A stretch of 64,000 nt of DNA from Halodesulfurarchaeum sp. HSR-GB (GCF_031432215.1 NZ_JAVKGN010000001.1:1789421-1853420); one strand, 5' to 3'. Counted from the first letter of the stretch, positions 43,881-54,411 are shown. Made by a program: numbers and translations. Notes: generated by a model not told the origin, from the letters alone.

Positions 43881-45775
43881 GATCGGTCACCTGCCGGGGG
43901 ACGAAGGGTGGTTTCAGACGAGGTGTCCCCGCCCTCGCCGGACTGTTTGATCTCGACGGCCTCGATGATCTCGGCCGGTTCGAAGGGATCGCCGTTGTAC
44001 TTCAGGAGACTGGAGAGCACGTCGCCGTAGTCCCCGAACTCCTTCTGGAGCAGCCCTTTGAACTGCCCCGTCGCGTTCATCTCGACCACGAGGGCCTCCT
44101 CGACGCCCGCGAGGAAGTCCGCGATCTCCTCGGTACGGAGCGGGGCCATCTGACTCACCGAGAGGGCCTTGATCGAGTGGCCCGACTCGGTCAGTCGTCG
44201 AACGGCCTCCTCGACGACTCCCTTCTGTGAGCCCCAGGTCAGCAGCGCGAAATCGGCGTCCTCGTCGCCGACGACCGTGTCGGGTGAGGCCTGCTCGGCG
44301 AGGGCATCTCGGACGACCTCGACCTTGCTCACGCGGCGGTTCATCTGCTTGATGCGGTTTGCCGTGTCCTCCGCGATCTGGCCGTCCGGCCAGTGCTCGT
44401 TGCCCGTCGCGAGGAATCGTCCGTTTCGCATCCCGGGGAGCGAGCGCGGGTTCACGTCCGTGTCGCCCTCGGTGCGGAACCGTTCGTACCGGCCACCCAC
44501 GTCGTGTGGGAGGTCCTCGAGTTCCGCCTCGGTGGCAACCGAGCCCAGATCGGGGTTGGCTTCGCGGTCGAAGAAGCTCCGCGGAAGGTTGCGGAACTCG
44601 CCCGTGAGCATGTCGTCGTAGAGGACGATCGCCGGCAGTTGATACTTGTAGGCCAGTTCGAAGGCGAGCCTGGTTTGCTCGTAGGACTCCCTGACGTTAC
44701 CCGGGGCGAAGACGACCCGACTCGAATCGCCCTGGCTGGTCGAGAGGACGAACTCCAGGTCGGACTGCTCGGTCTTGGTCGGCATCCCCGTCGAGGGGCC
44801 GGCCCGCTGGGCCTCGACCATCACGAGTGGCGTCTCGGTCATCTCCGCGAGCCCGATCGACTCGGACATCAGGGAGAAGCCGCCACCGGAGGACCCGGTG
44901 AGGGCCTTGGCCCCGGCGTGGCTCGCACCGATTGCCATCATGGAGGCCGCGATCTCGTCCTCGACCTGTTCGGCGACGCCGCCCAGATCTTCGATCTCAC
45001 GTTTCAGAATGGTGAATACGTCCGTCCACGGGGTCATCGGGTAGCCCGAGACGAACCGACAGCCCTCGTCGATCGCCCCATACGAGATCCCGTGACTGGC
45101 CGAGAGCAGGACCTGCTCTTCGTCGTGGTCGTGTTTCGGGATCCGGAGGTCGTGGGTGGCCTCGAATTCCGCGTTGGTGTGCTCGTAGGCGTCCGAAAGC
45201 ACGGCGAGGTTGGCGTCGAGGATGTCCCCACCCATCGCCTCGCTCATCAGCTCCTGGATGGGATCGAGGGGCATATCCAGCAGGGCTGCTGTCGCCCCCA
45301 CACCGGCGGTGTTTCGCATGACGTCCCGACCGTGTTCCCGGGCGATGGCACGGAGGTCGATCGGGTAGAGATGCCAATCGTTTTCCCTGGCCTGGGTCTC
45401 CAGGTCACCGACGTCTTCATCCTCGAGAACGCCCGTGTCGTAGATGATGAGCCCGCCCTCGTTGAGTTCGTCGAGGTTCTCGAAGAGAGGTTTGGTCTTC
45501 TCGTCGCCGTAGACAGCACCCTCCGAGGGGTTCCGGGCGAAGCTATCACCCAGTGCCAGGAGGACGTTGAAGCCGTCCCCACGGGACGTAACTGGCTCCT
45601 CGCTGGCTCGTACTTCGACGTACGTGTGTCCGCCGCGGATGCGGGACGGGTAGTGACGATGCGTGTAGACGTGTAACCCGTAACGCATCAGCGCCTTGGT
45701 GAAGTTCTGGCTCGTCGAGTCGATTCCGTCCCCGGAACCGCCCGCGATTCGCCAGATGAGTTCGTCCTGAGTCAT
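43877..45775 (-). CDS. korA: 2-oxoacid:ferredoxin oxidoreductase alpha subunit (gamma-alpha fusion)
   Basis: 632 aa. The N-terminal gamma domain has IWRIAGGSGDGIDSTSQNFT and RHYPSRIRGGHTYVEVR. The alpha domain has GCRFVSGYPMTPWTDVFTIL, VEDEIAASMMAIGASHAGAK, SGGGFSLMSESIGLAEMTE and GPSTGMPTKTEQSDL. The C-terminal part binds CoA. The start MTQDELIW is the family norm; an in-frame ATG at 45793 would add six residues. The symbol is tentative (kor versus por). Confidence 0.9.
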   Translation of the reverse strand: MTQDELIWRIAGGSGDGIDSTSQNFTKALMRYGLHVYTHRHYPSRIRGGHTYVEVRASEEPVTSRGDGFNVLLALGDSFARNPSEGAVYGDEKTKPLFENLDELNEGGLIIYDTGVLEDEDVGDLETQARENDWHLYPIDLRAIAREHGRDVMRNTAGVGATAALLDMPLDPIQELMSEAMGGDILDANLAVLSDAYEHTNAEFEATHDLRIPKHDHDEEQVLLSASHGISYGAIDEGCRFVSGYPMTPWTDVFTILKREIEDLGGVAEQVEDEIAASMMAIGASHAGAKALTGSSGGGFSLMSESIGLAEMTETPLVMVEAQRAGPSTGMPTKTEQSDLEFVLSTSQGDSSRVVFAPGNVRESYEQTRLAFELAYKYQLPAIVLYDDMLTGEFRNLPRSFFDREANPDLGSVATEAELEDLPHDVGGRYERFRTEGDTDVNPRSLPGMRNGRFLATGNEHWPDGQIAEDTANRIKQMNRRVSKVEVVRDALAEQASPDTVVGDEDADFALLTWGSQKGVVEEAVRRLTESGHSIKALSVSQMAPLRTEEIADFLAGVEEALVVEMNATGQFKGLLQKEFGDYGDVLSSLLKYNGDPFEPAEIIEAVEIKQSGEGGDTSSETTLRPPAGDRS

Positions 45776-45946
45776 AGTAAGGCCTCGGTCCATCTTGGAC
45801 CGTTAATTCGGGGGTAGGGGGAGCGGCAACTAAACCGTTTGCCTTCAGTCAGCACTCATTAATCATGAAGAAAGGCCCGCGAGACGGCCGTTGCTGATTT
45901 GCAGGCAACGCGTCACGGCCCTCAAAAAGTGGGGCCCGGTGACCGA

Positions 45947-47023
45947 TCACTGGGAGTGCTTCTGCCGGTTCAGAATCCCAACCATGTCCGCCGTGGTCGA
46001 GACCATGTCCTGGAACGCCTGGACAGTCTCGCCATCCTCGGCCATCACGATCGGTGCGCCTTCGTCCCCGCCGGACCGGATCGCCGGGTCGAGCGGAATC
46101 GCGCCGAGGAACGGCATGTCCTTCTCCTCGGCGAAGCGCTCGCCGCCGCCGGAGCCGAAGATGTCGTGTTCGCTGCCACAGTCGGGGCAGACGAAGGTGC
46201 TCATGTTCTCGACGATGCCCAGAACCGGCGTCTCGTGCTCCGCGAACATCTGGAGGCCACGGCGGGCGTCTTCGAGAGCGACTTCCTGTGGCGTGGTCAC
46301 AATGACCGAGCCCGTGATGGGAATCGACTGGAGCAGCGTAAGCTGCGTGTCACCCGTTCCGGGCGGCAGGTCGATCACGAGATAATCCAGGTCGCCCCAT
46401 TCGACGTCGTCCACGAGCTGGGTGAGCGTGTTGTGAACCATCGCGCCACGCCAGATGACCGGATCGTCCTCACCCAGCATCAGCCCGATACTCATGACGC
46501 CCATGCCGTACGCCTCCGGCGGGACGATCTTCTCGTCGCTCGTGGCCTTCGGCGCGCCCTCGACACCCAGCATCCGTGGCACGTTGGGCCCGTACATGTC
46601 GGCGTCGAAGATGGCCACCTCGGCACCCCGGTCGGCCAGGCCGGCCGCGAGGTTCACCGAGATCGTACTCTTGCCAACCCCACCCTTCCCGGAGGCGACT
46701 GCGATCACGTTCGAAACGCCGGGAAGCGGTTCCGTCTCCGTCTCGGTGTCCGGGCCAATGTTCTCGACGCCGAGACCGTCATCATCGTCATCGTCGGTCG
46801 CCGTTTCGATGCTGACGGTCGCGCCTTCGGCCTCCAGGGCCTCCCGGACGCTGGCGCGAATCGACTCTTCGGTCGGCGAGCCGACAGCTTCGAGTGCCAA
46901 CTCGACGGTAACGGTATCGCCATCCACGTCGATGTTCGTCACGAGATTCTCAGAAACGATGTCAGTACCAAGATCGGGGTCCTCGATCCCCGAGAGGATT
47001 TCCCGGACGTCGGCTTCCTGCAT
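45947..47023 (-). CDS. Mrp/NBP35-family Fe-S cluster carrier ATPase
   Basis: 358 aa. An N-terminal MIP18/DUF59 domain (EADVREILSGIEDPDLGTDI, residues 1-85) is joined by an acidic linker to a P-loop domain with VASGKGGVGKSTISVNLAAG (deviant Walker A), FDADMYGPNVPRMLG, DLPPGTGDTQLTLLQSIP and the FVCPDCGSEHDIFG CxxC that holds the bridging cluster. It delivers Fe-S clusters to apoproteins. The start was set by a TATA-like CTTATTCA (plus-strand about 47045-47052); an ATG at 47068 would lie upstream of the transcript. Confidence 0.92.
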   Translation of the reverse strand: MQEADVREILSGIEDPDLGTDIVSENLVTNIDVDGDTVTVELALEAVGSPTEESIRASVREALEAEGATVSIETATDDDDDDGLGVENIGPDTETETEPLPGVSNVIAVASGKGGVGKSTISVNLAAGLADRGAEVAIFDADMYGPNVPRMLGVEGAPKATSDEKIVPPEAYGMGVMSIGLMLGEDDPVIWRGAMVHNTLTQLVDDVEWGDLDYLVIDLPPGTGDTQLTLLQSIPITGSVIVTTPQEVALEDARRGLQMFAEHETPVLGIVENMSTFVCPDCGSEHDIFGSGGGERFAEEKDMPFLGAIPLDPAIRSGGDEGAPIVMAEDGETVQAFQDMVSTTADMVGILNRQKHSQ

Positions 47024-47278
47024 GGCCTGATGTAACCGCGAACCGTGAATAAGGGTTGTGTTTGGCAAGGCCTAGAGCCAGGATAGAGTACGCGAACCCG
47101 GTCGCCGATACAATACTATTTCCAACAGGTTATCCACTCCTGGCTAGTGCCCTCCCGACAGTCATCGAGGCCCAGTCTCCGGCGTCCGAGCCGAAGGAGT
47201 GAGTGACGAACCCATTTTCGGTTACGTGAGCCCGCTCATACCCCTGGAGTTAAGGCCTTACGGATACGATTACCGGCT

Positions 47279-48295
47279 ATGCTCGAGGACGATTTCGGTC
47301 GGGAAGTTACCGACGTTCGGGTCTCCCTGACCGATCGTTGCAATTTCGACTGTGTCTACTGTCACAACGAGGGGCTGGGAGACACGCGAGGACCGATGGA
47401 CCCCCAGGGCGAGGAGATGAGTGCCGACGAGGTGATCCGGTTTCTGGAGGTCGTCCGGGAGTACGGCGTGGAGAAGGTGAAATTCACCGGCGGGGAGCCG
47501 ATGCTCCGGGAGGACCTAGAGGAGATCATCCGCCGGGTTCCGGACGGAATGGAGGCCTCGCTGACGACCAACGGAAGTTTCCTCCCTGATCGGGCAGCGG
47601 ACCTCAAGGCGGCGGGGCTCGAACGAGTCAACGTCTCCCAGGACGCCCTGGACGCGGAAGCGTTCAAGCAGATCACGAAAAGTGGGGCCTACGAGCGGGT
47701 CCTCGAAGGTGTCCGGGCGGCCGTCGAGGCCGGACTCACCCCGGTCAAACTCAACATGGTGGTCTTCGAGCGGACGGCCCCACACGTCGAGGACATGGTC
47801 GACTTCGTGGCCGAGAACGATGGCCTGCGCCTCCAGCTCATCGAGTTCATGCCCGAACTGGTCGAAAAGCCCGAGTGGGCCATCGACATCGACCGGGTTC
47901 ACGACTGGCTCGAAGCGCGGGCCGACCGCGTCGAAACCCGGGAGATGCACCACCGCAACCGGTACTTCGTGAACGGCGGCATGGTCGAGATCGTCGATCC
48001 CGTGGAGAACCGGGAGTTCTGTGAAAATTGTCATCGCGTACGCGTGACTCCGGATGGCCGGCTCAAGGGCTGTCTCAACCGTACTGACGACCTCCGGTCG
48101 ATGGGCGAGATGACCCGGGAGGAGATCGCGGCAACCTTCGAGGCGACGGTCAAAAATCGAGTGCCCTACTACGGCGCGTACATGGTCCAGAACGAGGACG
48201 GCGAGTGGGTTGAAAACGAGGCCTATGCGGTACCCGAATCGGAAGACGCCGGATCGGCGATCCCGGCACCCGCAACGGTCGGCAACGACGACTAG
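47279..48295 (+). CDS. moaA: GTP 3',8-cyclase (molybdenum cofactor biosynthesis)
   Basis: 338 aa radical SAM enzyme. The N-terminal cluster is bound by [15 protein letters not shown] (CxxxCxxC) and the C-terminal one by [20 protein letters not shown]. Intermediate signatures [13 protein letters not shown] and [19 protein letters not shown] match MoaA. The protein ends VGNDD and lacks the C-terminal GG tail that is needed in bacterial MoaA. It is transcribed alone; a TATA-like CCTTACGG lies about 25 bp upstream. Confidence 0.93.
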   Translation: MLEDDFGREVTDVRVSLTDRCNFDCVYCHNEGLGDTRGPMDPQGEEMSADEVIRFLEVVREYGVEKVKFTGGEPMLREDLEEIIRRVPDGMEASLTTNGSFLPDRAADLKAAGLERVNVSQDALDAEAFKQITKSGAYERVLEGVRAAVEAGLTPVKLNMVVFERTAPHVEDMVDFVAENDGLRLQLIEFMPELVEKPEWAIDIDRVHDWLEARADRVETREMHHRNRYFVNGGMVEIVDPVENREFCENCHRVRVTPDGRLKGCLNRTDDLRSMGEMTREEIAATFEATVKNRVPYYGAYMVQNEDGEWVENEAYAVPESEDAGSAIPAPATVGNDD

Positions 48296-48414
48296 TTTCC
48301 TGCCCCGCGGGCCGACGTTCCGAGGGACTTAAGTGACAGAGGGGGATAGAACCCATCGCAGGTACTGTAGGGGTGTATGCCCCGAGTCCGGAAGGGCGAC
48401 AATACCGAACGCGC

Positions 48415-48497
48415 GTCGTGGTAGCCTAGCCTGGTCAAGGCGCAGGGTTGCTAACTCTGTGGCGTAAGCCTCCGGGGTTCAAATCCCCGCCACGACG
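48415..48497 (+). tRNA. tRNA-Ser (GCT)
   Basis: 83 nt class II tRNA. Acceptor GTCGTGG/CCACGAC, anticodon stem CAGGG/CTCTG with loop TTGCTAA giving GCT (reads AGC/AGT), long variable arm around GGCGTAAGCC, T-arm CGGGG-TTCAAAT-CCCCG, discriminator G, no encoded CCA. It ends 16 bp before the S13 gene, too close for a separate promoter, so it heads the ribosomal protein transcript and must be cut out of it. Confidence 0.95.
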
Positions 48498-48513
48498 CTT
48501 TCGATATCCAACT

Positions 48514-49017
48514 ATGAGCACGGAAGACACAGAGGAAGCGGACGAGGAGATTCGATACTTCGTCCGCATCGGACAGACCGACCTCGACGGGACGAAGTCC
48601 GTCGAGCGCGCCCTCACCGAGATGAGTGGCATCGGACGACGGGCGGCCCGAGTCATCGCCGACGTGGCCGACGTCGACCGGCAGGCCACGATTGGGGCCC
48701 TCGACGACGACGTGATCGAACAGATCGTCGAGGCAGTCGAGGACTTCGACACACACGTCCCCGACTGGCTCACCAACCGTCAGAAGGACTTCTACACCGG
48801 CGAAAGTGCCCACCTTACGGGTTCGGACGTGGCGCTCACCCGCGATGAGGACATCAATCGGATGCGGATGATCCGGTCCTATCGCGGCGTGCGTCACGAG
48901 CGAGGCCAGAAGGTACGCGGTCAGCGGACCAAGTCCACTGGCCGGACCGAGGGCACGATCGGCGTGAACGTCGAGGAGATTCGCGAAGAACAGGCAGAAG
49001 AGGAGGCAGGTGAATAA
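48514..49017 (+). CDS. rps13: 30S ribosomal protein S13
   Basis: 167 aa; archaeal/eukaryotic S13 (S18 type) with an acidic haloarchaeal N-terminal extension. Helix-two-turn-helix region [20 protein letters not shown] and the basic C-terminal [28 protein letters not shown] (in two parts) contact 16S rRNA and tRNA. The start is the first ATG after tRNA-Ser. It overlaps S4 by one base (TAATG). Confidence 0.96.
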   Translation: MSTEDTEEADEEIRYFVRIGQTDLDGTKSVERALTEMSGIGRRAARVIADVADVDRQATIGALDDDVIEQIVEAVEDFDTHVPDWLTNRQKDFYTGESAHLTGSDVALTRDEDINRMRMIRSYRGVRHERGQKVRGQRTKSTGRTEGTIGVNVEEIREEQAEEEAGE

Positions 49018-49529
49018 TGGCACTTCCAGGAGAGAACACCAAATTCTACGAGACGCCGAATCACCCATACCAGGGTGAGCGCATCGCCGAGGAGGGAGAC
49101 CTCGTCGGCCGGTACGGCCTCAAGAACAAGGAGGAACTCTGGCGAGCCCAGTCCGAGCTGCGCAAGTACCGCCGCGAGGCGCGACGCCTGCTCGGTCGGG
49201 TCGACGAGGAGTCCGGCGAGGAGTTCATCGAACGACTCCAGCGCTACGGCGTCCTCGACGCCGACGAGGGCCTCGACGACGTGCTGTCACTCGACGTGAC
49301 GGACGTCCTCGAACGCCGACTCCAGACGGTGGCCTACCGCAAGGGCCTGGCGAACACGGTGGCCCAGGCACGGCAGTTCGTCAACCACGGACACGTCACC
49401 ATCGACGGCCGGCGGGTCACCACACCCTCCTACACCGTCGAAGTGGCCGAGGAAGACGCGGTTGCCTTCGACGAGAACAGCGCGCTCGCGGACGAACTAC
49501 ACCCCGAACGCGCATCCGCACAGGAGTGA
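49017..49529 (+). CDS. rps4: 30S ribosomal protein S4
   Basis: 170 aa, archaeal S4 (S9e). The N-terminus [20 protein letters not shown] and the S4 RNA-binding domain ([38 protein letters not shown]) are typical. It is a primary binder of the 16S 5' domain. It overlaps S13 by one base, and the tail of its gene carries the ribosome-binding site of S11. Confidence 0.96.
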   Translation: MALPGENTKFYETPNHPYQGERIAEEGDLVGRYGLKNKEELWRAQSELRKYRREARRLLGRVDEESGEEFIERLQRYGVLDADEGLDDVLSLDVTDVLERRLQTVAYRKGLANTVAQARQFVNHGHVTIDGRRVTTPSYTVEVAEEDAVAFDENSALADELHPERASAQE

Positions 49530-49530
49530 T
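49523..49530 (+). promoter_or_regulatory. Ribosome-binding site of S11
   Basis: GGAGTGAT spans the S4 stop codon and is complementary to the 16S 3' end except for one missing base. It lies 5 bases before the S11 ATG at 49536, as expected for an internal, leadered gene. Confidence 0.5.
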
Positions 49531-49535
49531 CATAT

Positions 49536-49922
49536 ATGGCAAATGAGGATTCCACGTGGGGTATCGCACACATCCACGCCTCGTTCAACAACACGATCAT
49601 GACCATCACCGACCAGACCGGGGCCGAGACCCTGGCGAAGTCGAGTGGTGGCGCGGTCGTCAAGCAGAACCGGGACGAGGCCTCCCCCTACGCGGCCATG
49701 CAGATGGCCGAGAAGATCGCCGAGACGGTGATGGAACAGGGAGTAGAAGGCGTCCACGTCCGCGTACGTGGACCGGGTGGCAATCAACAGCAGAACCCCG
49801 GCCCCGGGGCACAGGCCGCGATTCGAGCGCTCGCACGGGCGGGCCTCGAAATCGGCCGGATCGAGGACGTGACCCCGATCCCGCACGACGGCACCCGGGC
49901 ACCGAAGAACTCTGGATTCTAA
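49536..49922 (+). CDS. rps11: 30S ribosomal protein S11
   Basis: 128 aa. [20 protein letters not shown] and the glycine-rich [20 protein letters not shown] loop, ending [15 protein letters not shown], are characteristic of archaeal S11 (S14e), which lines the mRNA exit on the platform. One base separates it from rpoD. Confidence 0.97.
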   Translation: MANEDSTWGIAHIHASFNNTIMTITDQTGAETLAKSSGGAVVKQNRDEASPYAAMQMAEKIAETVMEQGVEGVHVRVRGPGGNQQQNPGPGAQAAIRALARAGLEIGRIEDVTPIPHDGTRAPKNSGF

Positions 49923-49923
49923 C

Positions 49924-50670
49924 ATGGCAGACACCTTCGAGGTCGAGTTCATCGAATCCGGCGATCGGGAAGCCAGGTTCCTCGTCAGGGGAATCACCCC
50001 GGACCTGGCAAACGGCATCCGCCGCGCGATGCTGGCCGACGTGCCGACCCTCTCGATCGATACGGTTCGGTTCGTCGAGAACTCCAGTGTGATGTTCGAC
50101 GAACAGCTCGCACTTCGGCTGGGCCTGGTCCCGCTGACCACCCCCGAAGGCGAGTTCGAGGCGGATGATGTCGTCACGCTGGCCCTCGACGTCGAGGGTC
50201 CCGGAACGGCGTACTCGGGCGATCTGGTCTCCAAGGATCCGATGGTCGAACCCGCCGAAGACGGGATTCCGATCATCGAACTCAAAGAGGACCAGCGACT
50301 CGAGATCGAAGCCGATGCCGTGCTGGGCAGCGGTCGCGATCACGCCAAACACCAGGGTGGCATCGCCGTGGGCTATCGCCACCTCCAGGAAGTGGAGGTT
50401 CTCGGCGAGGCCGACGAGTACGGCGCGGACGAGACACAGATCGTCCGCGGCGTCATCGAGGAAGACGGCGAGTTGATCCCGACCGAGGAGTTCGACAACG
50501 ACCTCCGGAACCGGTATCCAGAGCAGGAGGTCGCGGTTCGTGACGTACCGAACGCCTTCGTGTTCCACGTCGAGACCGACGGCTCGATGCCGGTCACGGA
50601 GCTCGTTTCCCGGGCTGTCGGCTCGCTGTACGACCGAGCCGAGGAACTCGAAACAGCCGTCTCACTGTAG
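49924..50670 (+). CDS. rpoD: DNA-directed RNA polymerase subunit D
   Basis: 248 aa, equivalent of bacterial alpha and eukaryotic Rpb3. The dimerisation domain shows [20 protein letters not shown] and [15 protein letters not shown]. No cysteine is present anywhere, so the Fe-S cluster domain found in D subunits of many archaea is absent. It belongs to the conserved S13-S4-S11-D string. Confidence 0.97.
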   Translation: MADTFEVEFIESGDREARFLVRGITPDLANGIRRAMLADVPTLSIDTVRFVENSSVMFDEQLALRLGLVPLTTPEGEFEADDVVTLALDVEGPGTAYSGDLVSKDPMVEPAEDGIPIIELKEDQRLEIEADAVLGSGRDHAKHQGGIAVGYRHLQEVEVLGEADEYGADETQIVRGVIEEDGELIPTEEFDNDLRNRYPEQEVAVRDVPNAFVFHVETDGSMPVTELVSRAVGSLYDRAEELETAVSL

Positions 50671-50798
50671 AGCCATGAATACGCCGCCCCAATCCACCGC
50701 GACGATCGCCCCGACCCCAGGAGCGACTGCGTCGTGGCGCCCGATCGAAACGGGTTTGAAGGGGCGGCCCCAACCAGGTATCGCGAGCGAAACCGCGT

Positions 50799-50883
50799 GC
50801 AGGGGTAGCCGAGTCAGGCCAAAGGCGCAGCGTTCAGGGCGCTGTCCCGTAGGGGTTCGCAGGTTCAAATCCTGCTCCCTGCA
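50799..50883 (+). tRNA. tRNA-Leu (CAG)
   Basis: 85 nt class II tRNA. Acceptor GCAGGGG/TCCCTGC (one G-T pair), anticodon stem CAGCG/CGCTG with loop TTCAGGG giving anticodon CAG (reads CTG), long variable arm, T-arm CGCAGG-TTCAAAT-CCTGC region, discriminator A, no CCA. It sits between rpoD and the L18e gene. The 128-bp gap before it may hold a weak promoter (GTTTGAA near 50755). Confidence 0.94.
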
Positions 50884-50907
50884 CTCACCACACTTTTCCA
50901 CACCGTA

Positions 50908-51261
50908 ATGAGCAAGACAAGTCCCAGACTCAGCAGCCTCATCGCCGAATGCAAGTCCGCGGCCCGGGAGACGGGCGCGGACATCTGGCGGGACGTGGCC
51001 GGCCGGCTCGAGAAGCCGCGCCGCTCTCACGCCGAGGTCAATCTGAGTCGTATCGAACGGTACGCGACGGAGGACGAGACAATCGTCGTCCCGGGCAAGG
51101 TGCTCGGGTCCGGCGCGCTGCGGAAGTCGGTCACGGTTGCGGCCGTCGACTTCTCCAGCTCCGCCCGAACGAAAATCGAACACGCGGACGGCGAAGTACT
51201 CCACCTCGAACAGGCACTCGAAGAAAACCCAGAGGGCAGTAACGTGCGGGTGATCGCATGA
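50908..51261 (+). CDS. rpl18e: 50S ribosomal protein L18e
   Basis: 117 aa. Sequence pattern [39 protein letters not shown] and [20 protein letters not shown] is that of archaeal L18e (eukaryotic L18), a relative of L15. It lies directly after tRNA-Leu and overlaps L13 by an ATGA, the order known from Haloarcula. Confidence 0.96.
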   Translation: MSKTSPRLSSLIAECKSAARETGADIWRDVAGRLEKPRRSHAEVNLSRIERYATEDETIVVPGKVLGSGALRKSVTVAAVDFSSSARTKIEHADGEVLHLEQALEENPEGSNVRVIA

Positions 51262-51695
51262 GTCTCGCGGAATTCGACGCCGATCTGGTCGTCGACGCCC
51301 GCGATTGCGTGATGGGCCGCGTGGCGACACAGGTCGCCGAACGCGCTCTCGCCGGCGATCGCATCGCAGTCGTCAACGCTGAAGAGGCAGTCATCACGGG
51401 CCGGCGCGAGGACATCCTCGAGAAGTACCGGACCCGCGCCCAACTGGGCTCCGACCGGGGCCCAGCCTACCCGCGACGACCGGACCGGATCTTCAAGCGA
51501 ACCATCCGTGGGATGGTCCCCTACAAGAAGGATCGGGGCCGAACAGCGCTGTCGAACGTCCGGGTCTACGTGGGCAACCCCCACGACAAGGACGCGTCGG
51601 TCCTCGATGACACCTCGATCGACCGACTTTCGACCACCCGCTTTATCACCCTCGGAACGGTGGCAGAACACCTCGGAGCGAACGTCACATGGTAA
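51258..51695 (+). CDS. rpl13: 50S ribosomal protein L13
   Basis: 145 aa. [35 protein letters not shown] and [20 protein letters not shown] are L13 signatures. It overlaps the L18e stop by 4 bp and S9 by 7 bp. Confidence 0.96.
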   Translation: MSLAEFDADLVVDARDCVMGRVATQVAERALAGDRIAVVNAEEAVITGRREDILEKYRTRAQLGSDRGPAYPRRPDRIFKRTIRGMVPYKKDRGRTALSNVRVYVGNPHDKDASVLDDTSIDRLSTTRFITLGTVAEHLGANVTW

Positions 51696-52087
51696 CAAAC
51701 ACGAGCGGAAAGAAGAAGACGGCCATCGCGCGGGCGACCGTCAGCGATGGGGAGGGTCGTGTGCGAATCAACTCGACGCCCATCGAACTGGTAGAACCGG
51801 AGATGTCGCGGCTGAAGATGCTCGAACCGTTCCGCATCGCGGATGCGGAACTTCGCGAGCAGGTCGACATCGACGTGACCGTGGAGGGCGGCGGCTTCGC
51901 CGGCCAGGCAGATGCGGTCCGGACCGCCATCTCGCGTGGCCTCGTGGAGTTCTTCGGCGACGCCGAACTCCGCGACGCGTTCATGGAGTTCGACCGCACC
52001 CTGCTGGTCAACGACGTGCGCCAGCCCGAACCCAAGAAGTGGGGCGGCCCCGGTGCCCGGGCGCGCTACCAGAAGTCCTACCGGTGA
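51689..52087 (+). CDS. rps9: 30S ribosomal protein S9
   Basis: 132 aa. [20 protein letters not shown] at the N-terminus and the C-terminal tail [20 protein letters not shown] ending in YR, which reaches toward the P-site tRNA, identify S9 (S16e). Overlaps the L13 gene by 7 bp. Confidence 0.96.
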   Translation: MVTNTSGKKKTAIARATVSDGEGRVRINSTPIELVEPEMSRLKMLEPFRIADAELREQVDIDVTVEGGGFAGQADAVRTAISRGLVEFFGDAELRDAFMEFDRTLLVNDVRQPEPKKWGGPGARARYQKSYR

Positions 52088-52094
52088 TTCACCC

Positions 52095-52295
52095 ATGATG
52101 GTCCCAGTCCGCTGTTTCACGTGCGGCAACACGGTGGGCGAGTACTGGGAGGAGTACGAGGCCCGAGCCTCCACGTTGGACGGCGACGAGGACCCGGAGC
52201 AGGTACTTGATGACCTGGGCGTCGAACGCCACTGCTGTCGGCGGATGCTCGTCTCCCACGAGGATCTGGTCGACGTCGTCTCCCCGTACCAGTAA
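52095..52295 (+). CDS. rpoN: DNA-directed RNA polymerase subunit N
   Basis: 66 aa, Rpb10 homologue. A zinc bundle is formed by [14 protein letters not shown] near the N-terminus and the CC pair in [16 protein letters not shown]. Two adjacent ATGs (52095, 52098) exist; the first gives the family's MMVPVRCF. One base separates it from rpoK. Confidence 0.95.
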   Translation: MMVPVRCFTCGNTVGEYWEEYEARASTLDGDEDPEQVLDDLGVERHCCRRMLVSHEDLVDVVSPYQ

Positions 52296-52296
52296 C

Positions 52297-52479
52297 ATGT
52301 CCACGCAACAACGCTACAACCGCTACGAGAAGGCCCGGATCCTCGGCGCACGGGCGCTGCAGATCTCCTATGGCGCCCCGGTGCTGATCGACACCGATCA
52401 GACCGAGCCGATCCTCATCGCCGCCGAGGAGTACGACCAGTCGGCCCTTCCGTTTACGGTCCGGCGGGAGCACACATGA
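52297..52479 (+). CDS. rpoK: DNA-directed RNA polymerase subunit K
   Basis: 60 aa, Rpb6/omega homologue. [20 protein letters not shown] followed by [20 protein letters not shown] is the conserved core that clamps the largest subunit. The N-terminus is short. Its stop overlaps the enolase ATG. Confidence 0.95.
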   Translation: MSTQQRYNRYEKARILGARALQISYGAPVLIDTDQTEPILIAAEEYDQSALPFTVRREHT

Positions 52480-53675
52480 CGCTGATCGAATCAGTTCGGC
52501 TCCGGCCGATCCTGGACTCCCGTGGCAACAAGACCGTCGAGGCCGATATCGAGACCGCCTCAGGCGGATTCGGTCGCGCGGCCGCCCCGAGCGGCGCGTC
52601 GACCGGCGAACACGAGGCCGTCGAGCGACCGGTCGATGAGGCCATCGCCGCGGCCCGGGAGCACGCGATTCCGCGTCTCGAAGGGGCCGCCTACGTCGGC
52701 GACCAGCGGGAGATCGACCAGATCCTGCATGCGGCCGACGGCACCGAGGACTTCTCGGAGATCGGTGCCAACAGTGCCGTCGCCATTAGCATGGCCGCCG
52801 CGAAGGCTGCGGCGGACGTGCTTGGCGCGCCGCTGTACCAGCATCTCGGCGGCGCATTCCGGGGGCGATCCTTCCCGACGCCGCTTGGCAACGTCATCGG
52901 CGGCGGCGAACACGCCGCCGAGGCGACCGCGATCCAGGAGTTCCTGGCCGCCCCGATCGGGGCACCGAGTATACGCGATGCGGTCTTCGCGAACGCTGCC
53001 GTGCACCAAAGGGCCGGCGAACTACTTCGGGATCGTGGGTACGCCCCCGCGAAGGGCGACGAAGGGGCCTGGGCCCCGTCGATCACGGAGGAGGTTGCCT
53101 TCGAAATTATGGCCGAGGCGACCGACAGCGTCGCGGATTCGTTCGGCTTCGAGATCGGTTTCGGCCTGGACGTGGCCGCCGCGGAACTCTACGAGGACGG
53201 CGCGTATCAGTACGGCACAGACAGCAAATCCACCGCCGAACAGATCGAGTACGTCGCGGAGATGGTCCGGGAGTACGATCTGGTCTACGTCGAGGATCCC
53301 CTCGACGAGAACGACTTCGATGGCTTTGCCGAGTTGACCGACCAGGTCGGCGATCGAACCCTGATCTGTGGCGATGACCTCTTCGTGACCAACACGACGC
53401 GACTCGCCGAGGGTATCGAACGCGGCGCGGCCAACAGCATCCTGATCAAGCCAAACCAGATCGGGACCCTCAGCGACACCGTGGACGCGGTCGAACTGGC
53501 CCAGCGGTCGGGCTACGATCCCGTGATTTCCCACCGTTCGGGCGAGACCGAGGACACCACCATCGCACACCTCGCCGTCGCGACCGACGCCCCGTTCATC
53601 AAGACGGGGACGGTCGGCGGCGAGCGAACTGCAAAACTCAACGAACTCATTCGAATCGGCGACGGTACATCATGA
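52476..53675 (+). CDS. eno: Enolase
   Basis: 399 aa. Substrate loop [15 protein letters not shown], metal ligands in [27 protein letters not shown] and [11 protein letters not shown], catalytic Lys in [14 protein letters not shown] and [18 protein letters not shown]. It converts 2-phosphoglycerate to phosphoenolpyruvate. Its place between RNA polymerase and S2 genes is the conserved haloarchaeal order. ATGA overlaps on both sides. Confidence 0.97.
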   Translation: MTLIESVRLRPILDSRGNKTVEADIETASGGFGRAAAPSGASTGEHEAVERPVDEAIAAAREHAIPRLEGAAYVGDQREIDQILHAADGTEDFSEIGANSAVAISMAAAKAAADVLGAPLYQHLGGAFRGRSFPTPLGNVIGGGEHAAEATAIQEFLAAPIGAPSIRDAVFANAAVHQRAGELLRDRGYAPAKGDEGAWAPSITEEVAFEIMAEATDSVADSFGFEIGFGLDVAAAELYEDGAYQYGTDSKSTAEQIEYVAEMVREYDLVYVEDPLDENDFDGFAELTDQVGDRTLICGDDLFVTNTTRLAEGIERGAANSILIKPNQIGTLSDTVDAVELAQRSGYDPVISHRSGETEDTTIAHLAVATDAPFIKTGTVGGERTAKLNELIRIGDGTS

Positions 53676-54367
53676 GCGAACGCGAGACACCTGACGAGAC
53701 GACCCTCGAGGCCCCCGAGGAGCCCACCGACACAGCGGAGGCCGACGAGGAGGCACAGACCGAGGACGTCATGGCGGCGTCGGACCCCGACCTGCTGATC
53801 CCCGTCGAGGAGTACCTCGGCGCGGGGGTGCACATCGGCACCCAGCAGAAGACCAAGGACATGGAGCGGTTCATCCACCGGGTCCGGACCGACGGGCTGT
53901 ACGTCCTTGACGTGAGCAAGACCGACCAGCGGATCCGCACCGCCGCGGACTTCCTGGACAACTACAACCCCGAGCAGATCCTCGTGACCTCCTCGCGACA
54001 GTACGGCCGCTATCCGGCCGAGAAGTTCGCGGAGGCGGTCGGCGCACGGGCCCGTACCGGGCGCTTCATCCCGGGGACGCTGACGAACCCGCAGTACGAC
54101 GGGTACATCGAGCCCGACGTCGTGGTCGTGACCGACCCCATCGGCGACGCACAGGCCGTCAAGGAGGCCATCACGGTCGGGATTCCGGTCATCGCGATGT
54201 GTGACTCGAACAACGCGACCAGCAACGTCGACCTGGTCATCCCGACGAACAACAAGGGTCGTCGGGCCCTCTCGGTCGTCTACTGGTTGCTCGGCAACGA
54301 AGTGCTCGACCGCCGCGGCGCGGAGCCGGCCTACGCCCTCGAGGACTTCGAAGAGAGCGAGATCTGA
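53672..54367 (+). CDS. rps2: 30S ribosomal protein S2
   Basis: 231 aa. An acidic N-terminal extension of about 35 residues precedes [20 protein letters not shown], then [40 protein letters not shown] and [20 protein letters not shown], all typical of archaeal S2 (SA). It is the last ribosomal gene of this operon. Confidence 0.96.
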   Translation: MSERETPDETTLEAPEEPTDTAEADEEAQTEDVMAASDPDLLIPVEEYLGAGVHIGTQQKTKDMERFIHRVRTDGLYVLDVSKTDQRIRTAADFLDNYNPEQILVTSSRQYGRYPAEKFAEAVGARARTGRFIPGTLTNPQYDGYIEPDVVVVTDPIGDAQAVKEAITVGIPVIAMCDSNNATSNVDLVIPTNNKGRRALSVVYWLLGNEVLDRRGAEPAYALEDFEESEI

Positions 54368-54381
54368 CTGGGTACTCAAGC

Positions 54382-54390
54382 GTTTTTTAG
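54382..54390 (+). promoter_or_regulatory. TATA box of the mevalonate kinase operon
   Basis: GTTTTTTAG is centred 26 bp before the ATG at 54412, separating this unit from the S2 gene, which ends 45 bp upstream. Confidence 0.5.
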
Positions 54391-54411
54391 CCCCCGGGAC
54401 CGAGAAGCAGT

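Noticed and set aside
47069-47278. Imperfect inverted repeat around CTAG and CCAGGA between the Mrp and moaA genes
   Set aside because: The arms need several gaps to align, and no mobile-element ends or gene are nearby.
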